Assembly: GCA_964369235.1 (NCBI GenBank)
Contig: CAYJEQ010000043.1
Span: forward strand, 1 to 23,084
DNA: 23,084 bases
Reading direction: 5' to 3'
Origin: CAYJEQ01 sp964369235
Lineage (GTDB): Bacteria > Bacillota > Clostridia > Oscillospirales > Ruminococcaceae
Both the position numbers and the translations under genes were made by a program. The notes under the pieces are model-generated. The model was not told where the DNA came from. It did not search any database and saw only the letters and a list, made by a program, of their open reading frames with translations. Position 1 is the stretch's first letter, and the number at the start of each line of letters is the position of its first letter. Shown piece after piece: positions 15,754 to 21,910 of this stretch.

Positions 15754-15848
15754 AAAGAAAATAGTTTGAAACAAAGCTTCAAACACATGTTTTGTGCTTT
15801 CCACTTAGAAATCCTATGTGGAAAATCTTACAAAACATAAAGAAAGGA
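15754..15848 (+). promoter_or_regulatory. Structured 5' leader, copy 1 (sulfatase 2)
   Basis: Elements in order: AAAG (15754-15757), hairpin GTTTGAA-7-TTCAAAC (15764-15784), ATGTTTTG (15787-15794), TG, CTTT (15797-15800), an insert with CCAC/GTGG (15801-15804, 15818-15821), CAAAACAT (15831-15838) and ribosome binding site AGAAAGGA (15841-15848). AAAG can pair with CTTT and ATGTTTTG with CAAAACAT (8 bp), which interleave as a pseudoknot. A TATAAT at 15741-15746 would start transcription right at the first strand, although its -35 is poor. Confidence 0.65.
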
Positions 15849-15859
15849 ATGAAATTGAT

Positions 15860-17317
15860 ATGAAAAAGCCTAATATAGTGTTTATATTTGCAGATCAGCA
15901 TAATGGTTCTATAATGAAAAACGCAGGAGATAAATATATAAATACACCTAATCTTGACAAACTAGCAGCTAATGGAGTTAAGTTTAATAACTGTTATTGT
16001 GCTTCACCACTATGTGTACCTAGCAGAATGTCACTACTTACAGGGAAGCTACCTATAAACTGTGGGGTTTATAATAATAATCAGACACTACATTCTGATT
16101 ATGCAACCTTCGCACACTCGACAAATATTGCAGGCTATGAAACAGTGCTAAGTGGCAGAATGCATTTTTATGGTCATGATCAGTATCATGGCTTTGAAAA
16201 AAGGTTAGTAGGGGATAATACACCACTACATCATGGATATGATATTCTAGAAGCGAATTTTGGCAATCTTAAAACCTCAGTGTTACAACATCCAGATGGG
16301 CTTACTAAATCAGGTAAGGGCAGTAGTGCAGTTTACAGCTTTGATAATGATGTGGTTGCAGGGACTATCTCCTATCTGGAAAATAGGGAAGATGACCGAC
16401 CACTTATGATGACAGTAGGGTTATTTGCACCACACCCACCTTTTGTAGGGGATCCAGAAAGATATGATTACTATAAATCCATACTGCCAGATGCGCCTGT
16501 AGATCAGGAGTTTAAGGATAAACTTCACCCAGCAGTTAAACAGTGGTTAGAGTGCAGAAAGGTTTACGACATATCTGAGGATCACTGGAGAAGTATGAGA
16601 GCTGCTTATTATTCTATGGTAGAGTTTCTAGATGGTAATGTAGGTAGAATTATTGATAAAGTTGAGGAGACTTTAGGTCTTGATAATACAATTATTATCT
16701 ATTCCTCTGATCATGGGGAAGGACTAGGTATTAACGGTATTCCTTGGAAAGGTACATTTTATGAGGCATCAGCAAAGGTACCACTAATTATATCCTATCC
16801 TAAATCCTATGGTAGAGGGATAGAGCATAATGAGAATATAAGCCTATTAGATGTGTCAGCAACTATTACAGCCATGGCAGAAGGCCCACAGCTACCTAAA
16901 GTAGATGGGATTAGCTTACTACCAGTTTTAGAGGGTAGTGAAAAATTAGCAGAAAACCGCAGTATTATATCACAGGTGGGAACCTATGCAGGTAAGCTAG
17001 ATAAGCCATCAGCTATGGTTAAAAAAGGTAATTATAAATTAGTGGAGTATTATGGTTTTGATTATCCCCAACTATTTGATGTAGAAATAGATCCATTAGA
17101 AATTCACAACCTAGCTTTAGATGACAAATATAGTGATATCCTAAAAGAGATGAAAACAACTCTTGATAGCTGTTGGGACGGAAAATATGTACTGGATTTC
17201 TGTGATAAGTCTGCAGAAAACTTTGCAGTGTTAAAAAATTGGTCTAATTCAACCCATTTCCCAATGCCTAAAAGATGGGAAGTTAATAAGGAAGTAAATG
17301 AAGTTATAGGCGTGTAG
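15860..17317 (+). CDS. Sulfatase 2 (formylglycine-type, Cys class)
   Basis: A 485-residue type I sulfatase, paralogous to the one at 12433. Cys52 lies in the formylglycine motif CVPSR, Asp12 in IFADQHN, and the C-terminal metal site is YSSDHGEG. I chose ATG 15860, 11 bases after AGAAAGGA. A GTG start at 15818 would extend the protein by 14 residues, but those codons lie inside the paired strands of the leader and have no counterpart in the paralogue. The two sulfatases probably act on related but different substrates. Cytoplasmic, as no signal peptide is visible. A maturase must be encoded elsewhere. Confidence 0.93.
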   Translation: MKKPNIVFIFADQHNGSIMKNAGDKYINTPNLDKLAANGVKFNNCYCASPLCVPSRMSLLTGKLPINCGVYNNNQTLHSDYATFAHSTNIAGYETVLSGRMHFYGHDQYHGFEKRLVGDNTPLHHGYDILEANFGNLKTSVLQHPDGLTKSGKGSSAVYSFDNDVVAGTISYLENREDDRPLMMTVGLFAPHPPFVGDPERYDYYKSILPDAPVDQEFKDKLHPAVKQWLECRKVYDISEDHWRSMRAAYYSMVEFLDGNVGRIIDKVEETLGLDNTIIIYSSDHGEGLGINGIPWKGTFYEASAKVPLIISYPKSYGRGIEHNENISLLDVSATITAMAEGPQLPKVDGISLLPVLEGSEKLAENRSIISQVGTYAGKLDKPSAMVKKGNYKLVEYYGFDYPQLFDVEIDPLEIHNLALDDKYSDILKEMKTTLDSCWDGKYVLDFCDKSAENFAVLKNWSNSTHFPMPKRWEVNKEVNEVIGV

Positions 17318-17354
17318 GGTGGATAAGTTTTTTAAAAATAGAGAAAAATAATAA

Positions 17355-17391
17355 TTTAAGGAGATGTTACTAATGGTGACATCTCCTTAAA
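17355..17391. terminator. Long hairpin downstream of sulfatase 2
   Basis: A 16-bp stem (17355-17370 with 17376-17391, one wobble) closes on loop TAATG. No T-run follows on the plus strand, so it is an atypical terminator. Its right arm contains GTGACA (17376-17381), the possible -35 of the next promoter. Confidence 0.6.
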
Positions 17392-17404
17392 TCAGTGATA
17401 TAAT
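17376..17404 (+). promoter_or_regulatory. Possible promoter upstream of the Crp-family gene
   Basis: GTGACA (17376-17381) and TATAAT (17399-17404) are spaced by 17 bases. The TATAAT sits in the first of two related palindromic repeats. A transcript from here would carry both repeats and leader copy 2. Confidence 0.45.
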
Positions 17405-17584
17405 AAACATAATCAAACACTGGTTACGATTAGATTTATGAGTGTTTATTATAATTTATGCCCAGGCATATTCGCTTATGCTACATGCCTTTATGGCTAA
17501 TTATATCAAATTTCTACGAAATTATGATATAATAAACACAATCAGACACTAATGGGCTTAGGTTTTGCGAGTGCTTATTATATT
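17397..17584. repeat. Two diverged palindromic repeats flanking further hairpins
   Basis: Copy A (17397-17455) and copy B (17526-17584) have the same length and share GATATAATAAACA near one end and a GAGTG(T/C)TTATTATA-type end. Within each copy the ends form an imperfect inverted repeat (ATAATAAACA with TGTTTATTAT in A). Between them lie AGGCAT/ATGCCT (17464 and 17485) and a 14-bp hairpin around CTACG (about 17500-17534) whose right arm runs into copy B. The 357 bases 17318-17674 hold no gene. This could be a decayed miniature element, multiple operators, or a structured untranslated RNA. Confidence 0.6.
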
Positions 17585-17588
17585 GGTT

Positions 17589-17674
17589 AAAGGAGCTAGT
17601 TTGAAACAAAGTTTCAAACATGTGTTTTGTGCTTTTAGGTCATTATAACACCCGCACAAAACACCGAGAAAGGA
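17589..17674 (+). promoter_or_regulatory. Structured 5' leader, copy 2 (Crp-family gene)
   Basis: AAAG (17589-17592), perfect hairpin GTTTGAAA-CAAAG-TTTCAAAC (17599-17619), GTGTTTTGTGC (17622-17632) overlapping CTTT (17632-17635), a 19-base insert, GCACAAAACAC (17654-17664) and ribosome binding site AGAAAGGA (17667-17674). Here the long-range stem is a perfect 11 bp and ends two bases before the ribosome binding site. Its last pair uses the C that would also start the CTTT strand, so the two pairings compete by one base. Confidence 0.68.
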
Positions 17675-17686
17675 ATGATCATTTAT

Positions 17687-18391
17687 ATGGAAAATCACAA
17701 AGAATTAATTAACTACACCCTACCTTGGTTATCCTGTACAGATTTTTCTGATAGTTTGGATAAGTATATTAATGATAGCAATACAAGACTATATAAAAAA
17801 GGCGAAATTTTAGCCTTACAAGGTGAATACTCTAAGGAAATATTTTTTATTACCAAAGGAATGGTTAAGGTCGTAACTTTAAATTCTGATGGTGAAGAGA
17901 AGGTGATATGGTATAGCGTAGCACCTTCATTACAGGGTATAGCACCTTTTTTTAATAATACTGTGACAAATGGGTCTATAATAGCCTATACCGACTGTAG
18001 GTGTGCAGTGTTTAATAAGGAAGAGTTTGAGAATATCCTAGAACAAGAAAAGGATATGTATCCTAGATTAATCAATAGTCTAGCAGGGAAAATTCAAAAG
18101 TTATTTAATCAAATTGAAGGATTGTCATTTCACTCCTCACAGCTTAGTGTCTGTAAGTTTTTATACTATCTAGCTATAGAGTATCAGCAGTCTAATGAAC
18201 TTGAGATTAATAAAACTTTGCAGATGAAGATTCCCTTTAATCAAACAGAGATAGCAGCCATAACCTCAGTGAATCGTGTAAGTGTTACTAAGGTGTTTAG
18301 TGAGCTTAAAAAAGAGGGTGTCATTGACTTTGATTCTAAAGGAAATATTAGTATTTTTGATATGGATTCCCTAAGGAAAAAATGCATATAA
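17687..18391 (+). CDS. Crp/Fnr-family transcriptional regulator
   Basis: A 234-residue regulator from ATG 17687, 12 bases after AGAAAGGA; an ATG at 17675 touches the ribosome binding site and is unlikely. Residues about 15-135 are a cyclic-nucleotide-binding-like beta roll (KKGEILALQGEYSKEIFFIT, KGMVKVVTL). About 160-230 is the C-terminal winged helix with the recognition region FNQTEIAAITSVNRVSVTKV. The few Cys residues do not form the N-terminal cluster of oxygen-sensing FNR, so the effector is unknown. It stands alone between the sulfatase locus and the hydrogenase module and could regulate either. The palindrome at 12357 is a candidate site. Confidence 0.92.
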   Translation: MENHKELINYTLPWLSCTDFSDSLDKYINDSNTRLYKKGEILALQGEYSKEIFFITKGMVKVVTLNSDGEEKVIWYSVAPSLQGIAPFFNNTVTNGSIIAYTDCRCAVFNKEEFENILEQEKDMYPRLINSLAGKIQKLFNQIEGLSFHSSQLSVCKFLYYLAIEYQQSNELEINKTLQMKIPFNQTEIAAITSVNRVSVTKVFSELKKEGVIDFDSKGNISIFDMDSLRKKCI

Positions 18392-18397
18392 TCAAAC

Positions 18398-18437
18398 AAA
18401 CTATCAGTAACAAGTATATATTGATAGTTTTAATTTT
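18398..18437 (+). terminator. Terminator of the Crp-family gene
   Basis: AAACTATCA (18398-18406) pairs with TGATAGTTT (18422-18430), a 9-bp stem with a 15-base loop, followed by TAATTTT. Confidence 0.75.
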
Positions 18438-18555
18438 AAGGTTAAAATTAACAAATTGAACTCAAAATAATTGTCAGTGTTTAACAAAAAACTATAGCTA
18501 GACTGTTAGTGAATATTTACAATTGACAAATTGCAATTAAACTTGCAAATACATA

Positions 18556-18590
18556 TTTACATAGGGGAAAATATGTGTTAATATATTAAC
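18556..18590 (+). promoter_or_regulatory. Hydrogenase-module promoter with Rex-like operator
   Basis: TTTACA (18556-18561) and TAATAT (18579-18584) are 17 bases apart, 35 bases before the start at 18619. The 14-bp perfect palindrome GTTAATATATTAAC (18577-18590) covers the -10 box. It matches the inner part of the Firmicutes Rex site TTGTTAA-N4-TTAACAA at all ten core positions and at 12 of 14 overall. Rex is a repressor that senses the NADH/NAD+ ratio and often controls fermentation and hydrogenase genes. No rex gene is in the window. Confidence 0.68.
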
Positions 18591-18618
18591 GAAATCAAAA
18601 TAAAGAGGGGCTTATGTT

Positions 18619-18849
18619 ATGAAAATTAAAGTATGTATTGGTAGCTCATGTCATCTAAAAGGATCCCGAATAATAGTAGAAAGACTAGCAGATCTAATCC
18701 AGAGCAGAAATTTAAAAGATAGCATAGAACTTTCAGGTACATTTTGCATGGCGAAATGTCAGGACGGTGTATGTGTGTCAGTAGATGATGTACTCCATTC
18801 GGTAAAGCCTGAAACAGTTGAGAGTTTTTTTGAGAAGGTAATACTTTAA
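18619..18849 (+). CDS. NuoE-like [2Fe-2S] thioredoxin-fold ferredoxin
   Basis: A 76-residue protein matching the C-terminal half of the NADH dehydrogenase 24 kDa (NuoE) subunit. MKIKVCIGSSCHLKGS gives two Cys (6 and 11), and LSGTFCMAKCQDGVCVSVDD gives the other pair (43 and 47), the usual C-x4-C ... C-x3-C cluster arrangement. The N-terminal helical part of full NuoE is missing, as in the short proteins that accompany [FeFe] hydrogenase gene clusters. It probably passes electrons to or from the hydrogenase-like protein encoded 20 bases downstream. The ribosome binding site is GAGGGG. Confidence 0.92.
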   Translation: MKIKVCIGSSCHLKGSRIIVERLADLIQSRNLKDSIELSGTFCMAKCQDGVCVSVDDVLHSVKPETVESFFEKVIL

Positions 18850-18869
18850 GGCTGAAAGAAGGTATATTA

Positions 18870-20552
18870 ATGTCTGAATATATAAAACTAAAAAAATCTA
18901 ACTGTAAAAACTGCTATAAATGTATCCGTTTTTGCCCGGTTAAGTCAATTAGATTTTCTGGTGGGCAAGCTAATATTATAGGTAATGAGTGTATCTTATG
19001 TGGGGAGTGCTATGTCTGTTGTCCACAAGATGCCAAGGAAGTATCTAGCAGTATTGAGGCTACAAAGGTATTAATAGCCTCTAGCAGTGATGTAATTGTT
19101 TCTATAGCACCTTCCTTTATTGCCAATTACAACGGAATAGGTATTACAGCTATAGAAGAAGCCCTTAAAAAATTAGGTTTTACCCATGTGGAAGAAACCG
19201 CAATTGGGGCTACAATTGTAAAAACAGAATATGAAAATATGATTAATGATGATAATGCCAATATAGTTATATCTTCATCATGTCATTCGGTTAATTTATT
19301 AATTCAGAAATATTATCCTACATTAATACCATATCTTGCACAGGTAGTGTCCCCAATGCAGGCTCATGCAATGGATATTAAAAGAAGATATAATAATGCA
19401 AAGGTGGTTTTTGTAGGGCCTTGTATATCAAAAAAAGACGAGGCAGGATATTATGGTGATATAGTAGATGAGGTACTTACCTTTGAGGAGCTTAGTCAGT
19501 GGTTAGCACAGGAGAATATAGCTTTAGATATGTTACAGGAAAAAGATAGCACTCCAGAAAGCCTAGCGAGATTCTTCCCAACAACAGGAGGAATACTAAA
19601 GACCATGACCAAAAGACATCCGCAGTATTCCTATCTTGCTATAGACGGTGTAGACAATTGCAAGAAGGCACTAGAGGAGATTTTAGAAGGAAAGCTAGAT
19701 AAATGCTTTATTGAGATGTCTGCCTGTATAGGAAGCTGTATAGGTGGCCCAGCTATAGAGAAGCATAGCAAAAGCACATTGTCTAATTTTATGAATGTAA
19801 GTAAATATGCTGGTGAGAAAGATTTTCTAGTAGAGCAGCTTAGTAAGGATTATCTACACAAAACATTTACTTCAATCCAGCGAAGAAACACTACTCCATC
19901 AGAGGTAGATATTCTAAAGATACTTAGACAGATAGGTAAGCATACTATAGAAGATGAGCTAGACTGTGGATCCTGTGGTTATAGCTCATGCCGAGAGAAA
20001 GCCGAGGCTGTGTATTATGGCAAGGCTGACCTTACTATGTGTTTACCATTTTTAAGTGAAAAAGCTGAAACCTTTTCTGATTTAATTGTAAATAACAGCC
20101 CTAATGCAATAATAGTTTTAAACGATAACTTAGAGGTGCAGAGGGTTAATCAGTCTGCCTTAAAACTTTTAAACATTAGAAGTGAGAGTGATATACTAGG
20201 GGAGCAGGTTGTAAGGATACTAGATCCAATAGATTTTATAACAGTGAGAAATAGTGGAAAATCCATAAAGGATAAGAATGTATTTTTAGCTGAGTATGAC
20301 AAATATATAGAACAGACAATAATGTTTGATAAGCAGTATAAGATGCTTATATGTATAATGAGAAATGTAACTGACGAAGAAGTACAGCGAGAGAGAAAAG
20401 AAGAAATCAGCAGAAAAACCATCGAAACAACCGACAAGGTAATTGAGAAACAGATGAGAGTTGTACAGGAGATTGCCTCTTTATTAGGTGAAACAGCAGC
20501 AGAAACAAAGATAGCGCTTACAAAGTTAAAGGAGTCAATCAAAGATGATTAA
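18870..20552 (+). CDS. Sensory [FeFe]-hydrogenase-like protein with PAS domain (HydS-like)
   Basis: A 560-residue multidomain protein. Two [4Fe-4S] ferredoxin motifs come first (Cys 12, 15, 18, 22 and 41, 44, 47, 51). The H-cluster domain covers about 75-330, with the four cluster Cys at 138 (SSSCHS), 185 (GPCISKKDE), 286 and 290 (EMSACIGSCIGG). Then come a CGSCGYSSCREKAEA Fe-S motif (about 358-372) and a PAS domain (about 400-510) with a helical tail. The proton-relay Cys of catalytic enzymes (first C of TSCCP) is Ser137, and the Met residues of the MPC and MAC motifs are Gly183 and Ser284. These changes and the PAS domain point to a sensor rather than a bulk H2 producer. Its stop overlaps the phosphatase start. 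Confidence 0.9.
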   Translation: MSEYIKLKKSNCKNCYKCIRFCPVKSIRFSGGQANIIGNECILCGECYVCCPQDAKEVSSSIEATKVLIASSSDVIVSIAPSFIANYNGIGITAIEEALKKLGFTHVEETAIGATIVKTEYENMINDDNANIVISSSCHSVNLLIQKYYPTLIPYLAQVVSPMQAHAMDIKRRYNNAKVVFVGPCISKKDEAGYYGDIVDEVLTFEELSQWLAQENIALDMLQEKDSTPESLARFFPTTGGILKTMTKRHPQYSYLAIDGVDNCKKALEEILEGKLDKCFIEMSACIGSCIGGPAIEKHSKSTLSNFMNVSKYAGEKDFLVEQLSKDYLHKTFTSIQRRNTTPSEVDILKILRQIGKHTIEDELDCGSCGYSSCREKAEAVYYGKADLTMCLPFLSEKAETFSDLIVNNSPNAIIVLNDNLEVQRVNQSALKLLNIRSESDILGEQVVRILDPIDFITVRNSGKSIKDKNVFLAEYDKYIEQTIMFDKQYKMLICIMRNVTDEEVQRERKEEISRKTIETTDKVIEKQMRVVQEIASLLGETAAETKIALTKLKESIKDD

Positions 20553-21720
20553 TTTGTGTACGGACATTGGTTTTAGTAGCTTAAATAAATACACAGAAGA
20601 AATCTGCGGAGATCAGGTTTGTGTAGTAGAGGGAACTGATGGATCTACAACAGTGGTGTTAGCAGATGGGCTAGGTAGTGGAATTAAGGCTAATATACTT
20701 TCCACCCTAACATCTAAGATTATATCTACTATGATTTCAGAAGGACTTAGTATTATCGACTGTGTAGAAACCATTGCAGCAACACTACCTGTTTGTGCAG
20801 TCCGTAAGGTGGCATACTCAACCTTTACAATTTTTAGGGTTTTACCTGGAAATAGAGAAGCCGAAATTATACAATACGATAATCCACAGGTTATGCTAAT
20901 TAGAAATAATGTTCATTGTGAAATCCCCTATACCGAAACCATCATTAGCGGTAAAAAAATTCTTACATCTAAGATAGGTCTAGAGGAAAATGATATATTC
21001 TTTATGATTAGTGATGGTTGTATCCATGCAGGTGTGGGATCTACCCTTAATTTTGGCTGGGATAGAGCAGAGATAATAAAATATATGGAACCGTTATGCC
21101 ATGTAGGATTTACAGCTAAGACTTTAAACACAATACTCCTAGACGAGTGTTACTCACTATATGGGGCACAGCCTGGAGATGATACTACAGTATGCACCAT
21201 TAAGATGAGAAAAAGAAATCCTATGAATTTAGTGATAGGGCCACCTTCCAACAAAGATGATGCTGACAAGATGATGTCATTATTTTTTGCCAAAGAAGGT
21301 AAGCATATTGTTTGTGGAGGGACTACCTCAGGTATAGCAGCAAAGTTTCTAGGCAAGGAGCTTATACCTACCTTAGATTTTGTTGATCCAGATGTTCCGC
21401 CTATTGCCAAAATAGAAGGTGTAGATTTAGTAACAGAAGGTGTAATCACCATAAATAAGGTTTTATCCTATGCTAAGGATTATCTAGGAGAAAACAGGCT
21501 ATACTCTGATTGGAATAGCAAAAAAGATGGTGCCTCTGCAATAGCAAGGCTACTATTTGAAGAAGCAACAGATATAAATTTCTATATAGGTAAAGCCATA
21601 AACCCAGCACATCAAAATCCCGATCTACCAATAAACTTTAATATTAAAATGCAGCTAGTGGATGAATTGGCAGAACATCTGAGAAAAATCGGTAAAAAGA
21701 TTAAAGTTAGTTATTTTTAG
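20545..21720 (+). CDS. SpoIIE-family (PP2C-type) serine phosphatase
   Basis: A 391-residue protein. Residues about 1-230 form a SpoIIE/PP2C phosphatase domain: VVLADGLGSGIKAN holds metal-binding Asp and the Gly turn, FFMISDGCIHAG the second acidic site, and PGDDTTVCTIKM the closing motif. The C-terminal 160 residues (from MNLVIGPPSNKDDADKMMSL) are a conserved-looking extra domain I cannot assign. The gene overlaps the HydS-like gene by eight bases, which implies coupled synthesis. It probably dephosphorylates an anti-sigma-factor-antagonist-type or other Ser-phosphoprotein when the sensor detects H2 or a redox change. No kinase or antagonist is in the window. Confidence 0.9.
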   Translation: MINLCTDIGFSSLNKYTEEICGDQVCVVEGTDGSTTVVLADGLGSGIKANILSTLTSKIISTMISEGLSIIDCVETIAATLPVCAVRKVAYSTFTIFRVLPGNREAEIIQYDNPQVMLIRNNVHCEIPYTETIISGKKILTSKIGLEENDIFFMISDGCIHAGVGSTLNFGWDRAEIIKYMEPLCHVGFTAKTLNTILLDECYSLYGAQPGDDTTVCTIKMRKRNPMNLVIGPPSNKDDADKMMSLFFAKEGKHIVCGGTTSGIAAKFLGKELIPTLDFVDPDVPPIAKIEGVDLVTEGVITINKVLSYAKDYLGENRLYSDWNSKKDGASAIARLLFEEATDINFYIGKAINPAHQNPDLPINFNIKMQLVDELAEHLRKIGKKIKVSYF

Positions 21721-21756
21721 TTAGGGTAATAGTCTTTAACATAGCCGATAGAATCG

Positions 21757-21897
21757 GTAAAGGAATGATAAGTTTGAAAATAAAATTTTCAAACCGCAAG
21801 TTTTGAGGCTTTGCACTGGGAGGGAGTGAAATTTTCCTAATGCCAGTTTACTGATAATGCAGAAAATCGCCTAAAACATTGCAGACTAAGAGAAAGA
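21757..21897 (+). promoter_or_regulatory. Structured 5' leader, copy 3 ([FeFe] hydrogenase)
   Basis: GTAAAG (21757-21762), hairpin GTTTGAAAAT-AAA-ATTTTCAAAC (21772-21794), GCAAGTTTTGAGGC (21796-21809), CTTTGC (21809-21814), a long insert of about 55 bases, GCCTAAAACATTGC (21869-21882) and ribosome binding site AGAAAGA (21891-21897). GTAAAG pairs with CTTTGC over 6 bp (one U-G). The long-range stem is 13 bp with two single-base bulges. It is the largest copy. The 190-base gap between the phosphatase and hydrogenase genes is almost entirely this leader. Confidence 0.65.
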
Positions 21898-21910
21898 CAT
21901 GGTCATATAT

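Noticed and set aside
15583..15804. Minus-strand open frame covering the end of the Dabb gene and the leader
   Set aside because: It has no ribosome binding site and overlaps the Dabb gene, the GC-rich hairpin and the structured leader.
15754..15848. Known riboswitch classes (preQ1, fluoride, ZTP, SAM-II, c-di-GMP, Moco, glycine, TPP) for the recurrent leader
   Set aside because: None of the conserved sequence blocks of these classes that I know is present; I could not run an Rfam search, so a match to a rarer class remains possible.
17355..17584. A CRISPR array or insertion sequence in the repeat-rich region
   Set aside because: There are only two diverged copies with unequal contents, no regular spacers, and no transposase or terminal target duplication.
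18441..18452. GTTAA-AA-TTAAC after the Crp-family terminator as a Rex site
   Set aside because: The half-sites are separated by two bases instead of four, and no promoter lies there.
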